64,000 nucleotides of DNA, from positions 124,001 through 188,000 of the forward strand of contig JAUHXU010000005.1 of NCBI GenBank assembly GCA_030426805.1, given 5' to 3'. The translations under genes and the position numbers were made by a program. Position 1 is the first letter of the stretch, and the number at the start of each line of letters is the position of its first letter. This document shows, piece by piece, positions 1 to 8,648 of the stretch. This stretch comes from a bacterium. Lineage in GTDB: Bacteria; Planctomycetota; JAFGQW01. Under the pieces are notes generated by a model. That model was not told the DNA's origin. It saw nothing but the letters and a program-made list of their open reading frames with translations, and ran no database searches.

Positions 1-2
1 CG

Positions 3-266
3 CCCGGCACGTCGATCTACGCAATCGGCCGACTCGACCTGCCGCCGGTGCTGCTCGCGCCGTTCGGCTACCTGACGGTCGGCAACCCCGGATCGCTGTT
101 GTTCCTGTCCGGTCCCCGCGCGACCGGCACGCCGTTCAACGTCGTGCTGCCCGCAGCGCCGGGCCTCGCCGGCTCTCGCTTCGGGATGCAGACCCTCACC
201 TGGTCGAACGCGAACCCGACGCGCGGCAACCTGACGAACCTCTACCGCGTGACGCTCCGGCGCTGA
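3..266 (+). CDS. C-terminal fragment of a secreted protein with the shared C-terminal domain
   Basis: Only the last 87 codons are present; the frame is open from the window edge to the TGA. The fragment has alternating hydrophobic and small residues and ends in a segment rich in Leu, Asn and Thr with a final Arg-Arg. The pattern (hydrophobic strand, LP..PGLAG, aromatic/Gln strand, N..Y.VTL end) resembles the C-termini of the secreted proteins at 16612, 55303, 56581 and 59475. I infer that it belongs to the same cell-surface or secreted family. Function is unknown. A strong hairpin follows the stop. Confidence 0.6.
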   Translation, partial: PGTSIYAIGRLDLPPVLLAPFGYLTVGNPGSLLFLSGPRATGTPFNVVLPAAPGLAGSRFGMQTLTWSNANPTRGNLTNLYRVTLRR

Positions 267-289
267 CGCACACGACGGGTCGTTCTCTC

Positions 290-324
290 GCGGGGCCGGT
301 GCATCGCGCCGGCCCCGCGTCTTC
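290..324 (+). terminator. Probable intrinsic terminator
   Basis: A perfect 10-bp GC stem (290-299 pairs with 309-318) with a 9-base loop lies 24 bases after the stop of the preceding secreted-protein gene. A pyrimidine-rich stretch follows rather than a clean T-run, so termination strength is uncertain. Confidence 0.55.
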
Positions 325-376
325 CCATGCGGGCCGGATCCCACGACAATGGCGAACCCGAGAGGAGTGCTCCGCC

Positions 377-3133
377 GTGAGCGACGATCGATTCCAAACC
401 ATCGAGCGCATCTTTCACGACGCGCTCGCGACGCCCGCCGGCGACCGCGCGGCGTTCGTCCGTGACGCGTGCGGCGGGGACGACGGCCTGCGGGCCGACG
501 TCCAGGCGCTACTCGACGCGTCCGCGACCAGCGCCGACGATGCGTTCCTCGAATCGCCGTGCGAGTCCGCGGTGCGTCCGGCCTCGACGCTGGAGACGGA
601 CGCGCGCCTCGGCCCCGGCACGCGGATCGGCCGCTTCACCCTCGTCCGCGCGATCGGCACCGGTGGCATGGGCGCGGTCTACGAGGCCGAGCAGACCCAA
701 CCTCGGCGGCGGGTCGCCCTCAAGGTCATTCGCACCGGCCTGTCGACGCGCGCCGCGCTCAAGCGCTTCGCCCAGGAGGCCGAGATCCTCGCGCGCCTGA
801 CGCACCCCGGCATCGCACAGGTCTACGAGGTCGGGACGCATGACGACGGGACCGGCCCGTTGCCGTGGTTCGCGATGGAGTTGATCGACGGCGCGCGCGA
901 CCTCCGCCAATACGCCGACGAGGAGAAACTCGACGTCAACGCACGCCTCGAGCTGTTCAAGGCGATCTGCGACGCGGTGGAGTACGGCCACCGGGCCGGC
1001 ATCGTCCACCGAGACCTGAAGCCCGAGAACATCCTCGTGGACCGAGCGGGCCGTCCGAAGATCATCGACTTCGGCGTCGCGCGGGCGACCGACGGGGACA
1101 TCGCGGCGACGACGATCGAGACCCGCGCCGGCCAGATCGTCGGGACGCTGCAATACATGAGCCCGGAGCAGTGGCGCGCCGATCCGACCGCGATCGACGG
1201 GCGGGCCGACGTCTACGCGCTCGGCGCGGTGCTCTTCGAGCTCTTGTCGGGTGCCCTCCCGCACGACCTGAACGCCGCCGCGATCCACGAAGCCGGTCGG
1301 ATCGTGATGGACGAGCCCCCACGGCGACCGAGCACCGTCGACCGATCGCTGGCCGGGGACATCGAGACGATCATCCTGAAGAGCCTCGAGAAGGAGCGCG
1401 AACGCCGATACGGAAGCGCCGCGGCACTCGCGGCCGACATCGACCGCTACCTCCGGCGCGAGCCGATCGAGGCGCGCCCGCCGAGCACGTGGTATCAGCT
1501 GCGCCTGTTCGCGCGCCGCAATCGCACGCTCGTGACCGCGGTGGCGGTGACGTTCGTGATCCTCGTCGCGGCGACGATCCTGAGCGCGGTCTTCGCCGTG
1601 CGCGCACACGACGCCGAGCAGGACGCGCTCGACCTCGCGAGCCAGGAGAAGGCCGCGCGACGCGAGACGAGCGACCTGCTGACGAAGAGCCGCGACCTGA
1701 CGCGCTGGGTGATCGAGGACTTTGCGCAACAGGTCGCGAACATCCCGGGCGGCACGCGTGCCGAGCAACAACTCACCGAGCGTGTGATCGACTACTTGAA
1801 CGGCGTGACCGTGACCGGCGCCGCCGACCCGGCGTTTCGACGCGAGATCGGTCGCGGCTACCTGCGACTCGGCGAGGTGCTCGGCAATCCGTATCGCGAC
1901 AACGTCGGACAGTCCGTGCGAGCCCTCGACGCCTACCGCCGCGGCCTCGAGATCTTCGAGTCGATCGCGTCGTCGGACGCGCGCACGCTGCAGGACGACT
2001 GGAATCGCGCGACGGCACACCGACTGATCGCACACCTCCAGGAGGCGGGCGGCGACGTCGATGCGGCGACCGCGTCGCGCCGCAAGGCGCTGTCGATCAC
2101 ACGCGGCCTCGCCGACAAAGCCGATGCGAAGGTCCGCCCGCTGCTCGCCGACGACGTCGCGACACTCGAGAGCGAGGTCGCCTGGCGACTGCGCGAACAG
2201 GGAGACCTCGCCGCCGCCAAGCGCCTCTTCCTGTCGGTGCTCGCATCACGCCGCGCCGCCTTCGCGAAGGACCCCGACAACGAGCCCCTCCGCCGCTCGG
2301 TCGCCCTCGCGGAAGCCGGCACCGCGACGCTGCTCGGCGACCTCGGCGAACTCGACCAGGCGCTCGAGCACGCGGACGCACTCCTCGCGCTCGTCCGCGA
2401 AGCCGGCGAACGGCCCGACCACATCGCCGGGGTCAACGCGCGCCGCGACCTCGCGACCGCGTACGGCAAGGTCGGCGACGTCCTGACGCTCGGCCGGAAA
2501 CTCGATCGCGCGAAGGCGTGCTACGACGAGGCGCTCCGGATTCGCGAAGGCCTCGCGGATCGGAATCCCGACAGCGTCCTCGCGCAGACCGACCTCGCGC
2601 GGAGCCTGAACCGAGTCGCCGACATCATCGAAGCGAAGCGCCGCCATCCCGAGGCGCTCCCGCTACGCGAGCGGAGCTATCGGATCGTCGCGGACGCACT
2701 GCGCGCCCAACCCGAACACCGGCTGCTGCGTCGCCAGTACTGGATCAACGCGAACAAGCTCGCGAGCGCTCACTTCCTGCTGCGGAACAACGACAAGGCG
2801 AAGCAGTTCGCGACACGCGGCCTCGACGTCGCGCGCGCGCTGGTCGCGGAGGCGTCCGGGCACGTGCAGGACGTCCAGGGCATCGCGGAGGCGCTGAACA
2901 CGCTCGGCTCGATCTGCACGATGCAGACCGAGATCCCGCCCGGCGGCAAGGACCCGTTCACGCGCGCGATCGAGTACTACCGCGAGGCGGAAGCCGCATG
3001 GAAGCGCGTCGAGGCCGCGGGCACGCTCAGCACCGATCAAGCGCGCAGCCGCGACGGAAACCGCCGGATGCTGCAGGTCGTCGAGGAGGCGGTCGCGAAG
3101 TTGAAGGCGAACCGCGACGACGCCGACAAGTAG
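377..3133 (+). CDS. Membrane-anchored Ser/Thr protein kinase with TPR-type C-terminus
   Basis: About 918 aa. An N-terminal helical region of ~85 residues precedes a Hanks-type kinase domain: glycine loop GTGGMG near residue 93, ATP-binding Lys near 116 (VALK), catalytic HRDLKPEN with Asp near 213, DFG near 231 and the activation segment GTLQYMSPEQ. One hydrophobic segment at ~384-408 would place the kinase in the cytoplasm. The remaining ~500 residues are helical and TPR-like, with repeated A..Y..AL.I motifs. The GTG at 377 is chosen because AGAGGAG lies just upstream and the N-terminal family domain begins at once; an upstream GTG in the same frame (299) lacks such support. The gene runs tail-to-tail with an ECF sigma gene, a pairing often seen in planctomycetes and acidobacteria. 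Substrate unknown. Confidence 0.93.
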   Translation: MSDDRFQTIERIFHDALATPAGDRAAFVRDACGGDDGLRADVQALLDASATSADDAFLESPCESAVRPASTLETDARLGPGTRIGRFTLVRAIGTGGMGAVYEAEQTQPRRRVALKVIRTGLSTRAALKRFAQEAEILARLTHPGIAQVYEVGTHDDGTGPLPWFAMELIDGARDLRQYADEEKLDVNARLELFKAICDAVEYGHRAGIVHRDLKPENILVDRAGRPKIIDFGVARATDGDIAATTIETRAGQIVGTLQYMSPEQWRADPTAIDGRADVYALGAVLFELLSGALPHDLNAAAIHEAGRIVMDEPPRRPSTVDRSLAGDIETIILKSLEKERERRYGSAAALAADIDRYLRREPIEARPPSTWYQLRLFARRNRTLVTAVAVTFVILVAATILSAVFAVRAHDAEQDALDLASQEKAARRETSDLLTKSRDLTRWVIEDFAQQVANIPGGTRAEQQLTERVIDYLNGVTVTGAADPAFRREIGRGYLRLGEVLGNPYRDNVGQSVRALDAYRRGLEIFESIASSDARTLQDDWNRATAHRLIAHLQEAGGDVDAATASRRKALSITRGLADKADAKVRPLLADDVATLESEVAWRLREQGDLAAAKRLFLSVLASRRAAFAKDPDNEPLRRSVALAEAGTATLLGDLGELDQALEHADALLALVREAGERPDHIAGVNARRDLATAYGKVGDVLTLGRKLDRAKACYDEALRIREGLADRNPDSVLAQTDLARSLNRVADIIEAKRRHPEALPLRERSYRIVADALRAQPEHRLLRRQYWINANKLASAHFLLRNNDKAKQFATRGLDVARALVAEASGHVQDVQGIAEALNTLGSICTMQTEIPPGGKDPFTRAIEYYREAEAAWKRVEAAGTLSTDQARSRDGNRRMLQVVEEAVAKLKANRDDADK

Positions 3134-3140
3134 GGCTCGA

Positions 3141-3704
3141 TCAGTCGGCGGTCAACGCGCGCTTGAGCCACGCGCGTGTGAACACCCAGTCGCGCTCGAG
3201 CGTCGCGTGGGAGACCCCCATCACCTCGGCCGCCTCGGGAATCGTCAGGCCGGTGAAGAAGCGCAATTCGACGAGCCGGCTCTTCCGAGGATCCTCGGCG
3301 GCGAGCTTCTCCAGCGCCTCGTCGAGCGCGACGAGATCGACCGCGTTGGACTCGAACACCGCGAGCGCGTCGTCGAGCGTGACCGCCGCCTTCTCGCCAC
3401 CCCGCTTCTGGGCGTGACGCTTGCGTGCGTGGTCGACGAGGATGCTGCGCATCGCCTTCGCGGCGACGCTGAAGAAATGCCCGCGGCTCTCCCACGGCGA
3501 CACCTGTCCGGCGAGCCGCATCCACGCCTCGTTGACGAGCGCGGTGGCCTGCAAGGTCTGGCCACCCGGCCCGCGACCGATCACGCCGCCCGCGAGTCCG
3601 TGCAGCTCTTCGTAGATGCGCGCGTAGAGCGCCTCGGCGGCGTCGCGATCCCCCTCCCGGGCCTGGTTGAGCGCGACGGTCATGTTGGCTTTCGGGTCGA
3701 CCAT
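3141..3704 (-). CDS. ECF-type RNA polymerase sigma factor
   Basis: About 187 aa. Region 2 is visible in the N-terminal half, including the stretch ALVNEAWMRLAG. Region 4 lies near the C-terminus, where the helix-turn-helix reads GLTIPEAAEVMGVSHATLERDW. These features match the planctomycete/acidobacterial ECF group usually found beside large Ser/Thr kinases. It converges on the kinase gene with 7 bases between the stops. The ATG at 3704 is preferred over an upstream GTG (3722) and a later ATG (3683), but none has a strong ribosome binding site. It probably acts in a phosphorylation-linked regulatory pair with the kinase; this is inferred from position only. Confidence 0.88.
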   Translation of the reverse strand: MVDPKANMTVALNQAREGDRDAAEALYARIYEELHGLAGGVIGRGPGGQTLQATALVNEAWMRLAGQVSPWESRGHFFSVAAKAMRSILVDHARKRHAQKRGGEKAAVTLDDALAVFESNAVDLVALDEALEKLAAEDPRKSRLVELRFFTGLTIPEAAEVMGVSHATLERDWVFTRAWLKRALTAD

Positions 3705-3863
3705 CCGTCCAATGTAGCGCACCGCTCGCGCCCCGTGCGGGGCAAATTCCGCGCGCGCCCGGCCCGGTTCGAGAATTGCGTGGAACCGACGAGGGCGGAT
3801 CGCGTCGGGGCAACGGTCGCGCCTCGTCGGCGCCGATCCCGAACCCCGATCCGGAGAACCCCG

Positions 3864-5129
3864 ATGCGCTCGATTCTGTCTTTCGCCTGCGCGCTACTGC
3901 TCACCGCCACCACCCCGTCCACCGCACCCGCGCAGCCGCTCGGCGTCGCGGACGTCGCGAACCGGCTCGGCTTCCGGATGCTCGACCGCCTCTCCGAGAA
4001 GCGCGATCACGAGAGCGTGTTCGTCTCCCCGGTCAGCGTCGCGACCGCGCTTTCGATGCTCGCCAGCGGCGCCGGCGGCCAGACCCGCGACGAACTGCTC
4101 GACGCGCTCGGCGCGAAGGCCGGCGGCACGGCAGCGCTCGGTCGCGCGTTCGCCGACTACCTCGCCGGGCTCGACCGCGACCGCACACGACGCCAGCCGG
4201 GCGTGCCGTTCGAGCTGGCGATGGCCAACGCGATGTGGGCCCGCGACGGCGTCCCGATCCGCGACGCGTTCGTCGCGGCCCTCGAACGCGACTACCGCGC
4301 GCGAGCCACGACGACAGACTTCGGCGACCCGGCGACCGTCGACGCGATCAACCGCTGGGTCTCCGAGAACACGCGCGGCATGATCCCCCGCGTGCTCGAG
4401 CGCCTCGAGAAAGACGAGATGCTCCTGCTGATCAACACGCTCGCGTTCAAGGGGCAGTGGCTCGAGCCGTTCCCGGCCAAGGCGACCGCCCCCGCCTCGT
4501 TCAACCGCCCCGGACTGCCGGCACTTCGCGTTCCGATGATGCACCGTTCGGGCACGTTCCTGTTCGCGCGCCTCGAAGACCGAGGGCTCACCGCGATCGC
4601 CCTGCCCTACGTCGGCGGGCGCGCCCGCATGATCGTCGTGCTCGCCGACGATCCGACCGCCGGCGTGCCTTCGATCGACGCCGACGCCTGGCAGGCGATC
4701 CGCGCGGCGCTCCGGCAGCGCCCCGGCACCGTGTCGATCCCGCGCATCGACCTCGATCGCCGGGAGCAACTCAAGCCGGTGCTCACCGCGATGGGGCTCG
4801 GCCGGATGTTCCGCGCCGGGAGCGATCTCAACGGCATCAGCCCGCAGAACCCGCAGGTCGCGCAGATCCTGCACTTCACGGCCCTGGAGGTCGACGAGAA
4901 GGGCACCGAAGCGGCGGCTGCGACGGTCATCCGGCTGCGCAAGGGACGCCCGCGTGCGGCGGAGCCGTTCCGATTCGTCTGCGATCGGCCGTTCTTCGTC
5001 GCGATCGAAGACCGCCGCACCGGCGCCGCCCTCTTCGCCGGCCGCATCGTCGACCCCGGCACCCGCGCCGAACCGCCGGCCGCGACCCCGAAGGACGCGA
5101 AGTCGAAGACCCGCGGCGCCGCCCTCTGA
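3864..5129 (+). CDS. Secreted serpin (serine protease inhibitor)
   Basis: About 421 aa with a clear signal peptide ending near the Pro-Ala-Gln region. Serpin hallmarks are the N-terminal helix with VFVSPVSVATALSMLA.GA, the core strand LLINTLAFKGQW, the hinge E(V)DEKGTEAAAAT and the C-terminal strand FVCDRPFF followed by LFAGRIVDP. The hinge is Ala-rich and therefore inhibitory in type. The reactive loop after it is basic (several Arg and Lys), so trypsin-like proteases are a reasonable target guess. The ATG at 3864 is preceded by GGAG and starts directly at the signal peptide. Size is normal for the family. The protein would act outside the cytoplasm. Confidence 0.93.
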   Translation: MRSILSFACALLLTATTPSTAPAQPLGVADVANRLGFRMLDRLSEKRDHESVFVSPVSVATALSMLASGAGGQTRDELLDALGAKAGGTAALGRAFADYLAGLDRDRTRRQPGVPFELAMANAMWARDGVPIRDAFVAALERDYRARATTTDFGDPATVDAINRWVSENTRGMIPRVLERLEKDEMLLLINTLAFKGQWLEPFPAKATAPASFNRPGLPALRVPMMHRSGTFLFARLEDRGLTAIALPYVGGRARMIVVLADDPTAGVPSIDADAWQAIRAALRQRPGTVSIPRIDLDRREQLKPVLTAMGLGRMFRAGSDLNGISPQNPQVAQILHFTALEVDEKGTEAAAATVIRLRKGRPRAAEPFRFVCDRPFFVAIEDRRTGAALFAGRIVDPGTRAEPPAATPKDAKSKTRGAAL

Positions 5130-5213
5130 GCGCGGCACGCCAAAAAAAGTGAAAGTGCCCCGGTTCGAGCGGGCATGCTGGGGTATGAAGCCGCTCGAAT
5201 CGGGAGTCCTCGC

Positions 5214-7160
5214 ATGTCGGTCCGTTCCGCGCCGGAACCCTCGGACGGCGCTCTGCTCGCGGCGTATGCGAGCCGTGGCGACGAGGCGGCGTTCACGACG
5301 CTCGTCGAACGCCACGGCGCGATGGTGCGCGCCGCGTGCACTCGCCTCATACCCACCTCCGACGTCGACGATGCGACCCAGGCGGTCTTCGTCCTGCTCG
5401 CCGAGCGCGCGCAACGCCTGCGGGGGCGCAGCGACCTCGGCGGCTGGCTGCACCGGGCCGCGGTCTTGACGTCGCGCCGGGTGCTGCGCGACGCCGCCCG
5501 CCGGGCCCGACGGGACGATGCAGCCGGGCGCGCCCGCCTCGCGAGGAGCGACGATCCGATTCGCGCCGCGTGGGAGGACATCGCGCCCCGGCTCGATCGA
5601 GCGATCGATGCGCTGCCGGCCCGTTACCGCGAGTCGATCGTCCTCTGCTACCTGGAGGGACGCACCCAAGCCGAAGCCGCAGCGCTCCTGGGCCGTCCCG
5701 CGGGTACGATCGCGACGCGATGCCGACGCGGACTGGCGGCACTCCGGCGCCGCCTCGGCGCCCGCGGTGAACGCCTGTCGCTCACCGGACTCTCGGGATT
5801 GATGGCCGCCTACGGAAGCACGAAGACCCCGGTGATCGGCGCCGCCGCCGCGTCACCCGCAGCAACGGCACTCGCGAAGGGAGTGGGCAAGACGATGTGG
5901 TGGTTCGGAACACGCAAGATCGCGATCGGAGTCGGGGCGATGGCCCTCGCCTCGGTGTCCCCCCTGGCCTTCGACGGCGACGAGCTGCCCGCGCCCGAAC
6001 CGGTCATCGCGACGGTGGCGGATCCCGTCGCACCCGAGCCGGAACCCGCCCCCGTGGCCGCCGTGGTGCCGGATCCGGAGCCCCGGGTTCAGCCGGCGCC
6101 ACCGCGCGACGTCGTCGCCGCGCCCACGCCCGAGCCGACGATCCGCCGGGTCACGCTGCTCTCGCGCCGCAAGCATCGCGACTACGAGAAGGCGACGTTC
6201 AGCTTCGAGCACGGGGTTCGCGACGACCCGGACCGACGGATCACCCGAAACGACTGGGACCTGCAATACGGCAACGGCGAGCACGATCCACTCACCGTGA
6301 ACATGGTCACCGACGATCGCAGCCGCATCGCCGATCTCGGGCCGCGCTCATGGGACACGCTCGGCGACGTGCCGTCCCTGTCCCCGTTCGCGGACAACGA
6401 CCGGCGCGACCGACGCTTCCGCAGCGTTCTCGCGCTCGAGCGCGCGTGGGCGCGCACGGGCCACGTCTACCTCGTCCACACGCGCGATCGCGAGACCGAC
6501 CTCGTCGCGCTGTTCCGCGTCGAATCGCTCGTGCCCGGCGACCGCGTGACGATCTCGTGGCGCTTGATCGAGGCGTCGTCGCTCGGCGAACCGTGGCGCG
6601 GACGCAACCAGCCACCCGCGGTCGCGAAGAAAAGCGGCGGCCGACGCAACGCACGCGGGGCACGCGCCCCGAAGAACGGCAGCGCGACGCCCAAGGCGAA
6701 GACGAAGCCGGACAAGCGCGACGATCCCCTTCCCGACTACGAGCCGATCGGCGATGCGCAGCACGCGACGCTGTTCTCGTGGAATCGCCACCGCGACTTC
6801 GAGCGCGCGACGCTCAACGTCGAACACGGTCGCGGCGACGCGCACGGTCCGGAGGAAGAGCCGGCGACGTGGGACGTGCTCTTCGGCCGTCTCGGCGCCG
6901 ACGCGTTCGAGGTCATGCCGGCGACCGACGGCGAGATCGTCGATCTCGGCGAACACACGTGGGACGCACTGACGCGCGTGCGGGGTCTTTCGCCCGGATG
7001 GGGTGACGACGGCATCGCCGCGACCGCCGTCACCGGGCACGTCTACCTCTATCGACGCGGCGGCCGCAGTCCGGTCACCGCGCTGATCCGCGTCGAACGC
7101 CTCGTCGCGGACGACACGGTCGACGTGAGCTGGAAACGCCTCCGCGCCCGGCGGCGGTGA
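5214..7160 (+). CDS. ECF sigma factor fused to a membrane segment and a duplicated extracytoplasmic domain
   Basis: About 648 aa. Residues ~1-190 form an ECF sigma factor: region 2 with DVDDATQAVFVLLAERA, region 4 with ESIVLCYLEGRTQAEAAALLG. This is the planctomycetal ECF type that carries C-terminal extensions. A hydrophobic segment lies at ~228-255, then a Pro/Glu/Ala-rich linker (~256-310), then two related ~130-residue units (about 313-450 and 517-648). The units share an L.S...HRD(Y/F)E(K/R)AT...EHG start, W(D)..LG centre and TGHVYL...ALIRVE(R/S)LV.(D)..(V).(I/V)SW end, and are separated by a Lys/Arg-rich linker. The ATG at 5214 has GGGAG 7 bases upstream; in-frame upstream ATGs lack this. 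Likely a membrane-tethered sigma whose outer domain senses a signal; no separate anti-sigma gene is adjacent. Confidence 0.88.
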   Translation: MSVRSAPEPSDGALLAAYASRGDEAAFTTLVERHGAMVRAACTRLIPTSDVDDATQAVFVLLAERAQRLRGRSDLGGWLHRAAVLTSRRVLRDAARRARRDDAAGRARLARSDDPIRAAWEDIAPRLDRAIDALPARYRESIVLCYLEGRTQAEAAALLGRPAGTIATRCRRGLAALRRRLGARGERLSLTGLSGLMAAYGSTKTPVIGAAAASPAATALAKGVGKTMWWFGTRKIAIGVGAMALASVSPLAFDGDELPAPEPVIATVADPVAPEPEPAPVAAVVPDPEPRVQPAPPRDVVAAPTPEPTIRRVTLLSRRKHRDYEKATFSFEHGVRDDPDRRITRNDWDLQYGNGEHDPLTVNMVTDDRSRIADLGPRSWDTLGDVPSLSPFADNDRRDRRFRSVLALERAWARTGHVYLVHTRDRETDLVALFRVESLVPGDRVTISWRLIEASSLGEPWRGRNQPPAVAKKSGGRRNARGARAPKNGSATPKAKTKPDKRDDPLPDYEPIGDAQHATLFSWNRHRDFERATLNVEHGRGDAHGPEEEPATWDVLFGRLGADAFEVMPATDGEIVDLGEHTWDALTRVRGLSPGWGDDGIAATAVTGHVYLYRRGGRSPVTALIRVERLVADDTVDVSWKRLRARRR

Positions 7161-7166
7161 ACGCGA

Positions 7167-8516
7167 TCAGCGAATCGTCCGGGCGATCGCCGGGGTGATC
7201 GTCGGAGACGGCGCCGCGACGACGGCCGCGGTGTAGAACCGGACGCCGCGAAGCGCGGGCAGATTCGGAAGCGCGATCGAGAACGTCGCGCGTCCCTTGC
7301 CGTCGAGCTGCCCCTGCATGTTGCGGAAGACCGACGGCAGGACACCGGATGCGCGAAACAGCGTATCCGGCGCGAGCGGCAACCGACCGACGCCGGGGAT
7401 GATCGGTCCGCCGACGCGAGAGAACGAGCAGCGGGCGACGTACGGCGACGACGGTGCGGTCGGCACGTCGATCAGGAAGCGGGCCGTCCCGCCGACGCGC
7501 GCGATCTCCGGGCCCGACAGCGCATCGCGCCACACGAACAGCTCGGTGTCGCGGTACGGGTTCGTCCGCAGCAGCGGTAGCGACGTCGAGAACACGACGA
7601 CACTGCCGTCGCGTGACGCCGCGATCGGGACCGACGGTGCACTGGTCGACGCGCCCAGCGACACGACCCGTCGCTCGGCAGTCCCGTCGACATACGCGAC
7701 GCGCAAGTCGGGGTCGGTCCAAAGCACACGGTCCCCGTTTCCGCTCACGATCGCCGGGCGCGCCTCGATGCCCGGCGAGCCGATCGTCGTGGCGACTCCC
7801 TGAGTCGTGATCGTCTGCAAGTGCCAGCCGGTCGTGTCGGCCGTGTTGCAGGCAGTGATCGTGCCGCGGTGGTCGAACGTCTCCTCGAAGCCACGGACGC
7901 CGCCCGCGAGCTTCCGAAGCGGAGTGCCCGTCAGCGTGTAGTGCCACAGGTCGGTGCCGGCAGGGGTCTTGTTCGTCAACACCAGCGACGACCCGTCGCC
8001 GGCGATCGCCGGCCCGCTGATCAATCCGTACGGCACGAGCCCGATCACGGTCACCGCGAGCGTCACCGTGTCGACGACCTCTACCGTCAGGCTCGAGAAG
8101 TCCCGCGCCAGGTAGGCCACGAGCTGTCCGTCCTCGGTCACCGACGGACTCGAGCACCGCTTGTTCGCCGGGGTGATCGCTCGCGGGGGTCCGCCCGCGG
8201 TCGGCAACACCCACAACTGGGTGCCGTACGCATACACGAGCGTCGTCCCGTCTCCACTCAGCCGTAGTCCGCCGATGGTCGCCGGACCGGAGAGGAACTG
8301 GCGGCGCTTGTGGCCACGCCCGTCGGCGATCCCGATCGCATAGCCCGGAGACGTCTGCGAGAACTCGACCCACGCGACCGTCGTGCCGTCCGCAGAGACG
8401 GTCGGGTCCACCTCGTGGACGCGCGCGTGCGACGTGATCTGGCGCAGCGATTGCGCGACGGCATCGAAGGGCATCTGCGACACGACGCAGACGACGAACA
8501 GCGCGATCCGGACCAT
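7167..8516 (-). CDS. Secreted TolB/PD40-like beta-propeller protein with shared C-terminal domain
   Basis: About 449 aa with an N-terminal signal peptide (cleavage near AVAQ). The first ~330 residues contain repeated S.DG..V.(F/Y)/(A)W motifs typical of PD40 or TolB-type propeller blades. The last ~110 residues carry the C-terminal domain seen elsewhere here: PG...LPL.PD.LFR, a F(R)...G.LD..G.A...(I)ALP...LRG..FY.A.VV pattern. The ATG at 8516 has a perfect AAGGAGG at 8524-8530. It converges on the sigma gene (7160) with 6 bases between. Function unknown; probably surface-exposed or released. Confidence 0.87.
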   Translation of the reverse strand: MVRIALFVVCVVSQMPFDAVAQSLRQITSHARVHEVDPTVSADGTTVAWVEFSQTSPGYAIGIADGRGHKRRQFLSGPATIGGLRLSGDGTTLVYAYGTQLWVLPTAGGPPRAITPANKRCSSPSVTEDGQLVAYLARDFSSLTVEVVDTVTLAVTVIGLVPYGLISGPAIAGDGSSLVLTNKTPAGTDLWHYTLTGTPLRKLAGGVRGFEETFDHRGTITACNTADTTGWHLQTITTQGVATTIGSPGIEARPAIVSGNGDRVLWTDPDLRVAYVDGTAERRVVSLGASTSAPSVPIAASRDGSVVVFSTSLPLLRTNPYRDTELFVWRDALSGPEIARVGGTARFLIDVPTAPSSPYVARCSFSRVGGPIIPGVGRLPLAPDTLFRASGVLPSVFRNMQGQLDGKGRATFSIALPNLPALRGVRFYTAAVVAAPSPTITPAIARTIR

Positions 8517-8648
8517 GCTTCTACCTCCTTGGCCGCTCGAGAGCCGGCGAGCCCCGGCCCGTCCAGCCCAGTGTAGGGGGCGACGGGCGGATCGCGCAAC
8601 GACGACGGGTATTGACGCGGCGCCACAGGATCAGTGGAATCGGCGTCG

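Noticed and set aside
509..2035. Long open frame on the minus strand inside the kinase gene
   Set aside because: High-GC codon bias opens antisense frames; the product is Arg/Asp/Val-rich with no domain, while the plus strand has complete kinase motifs.
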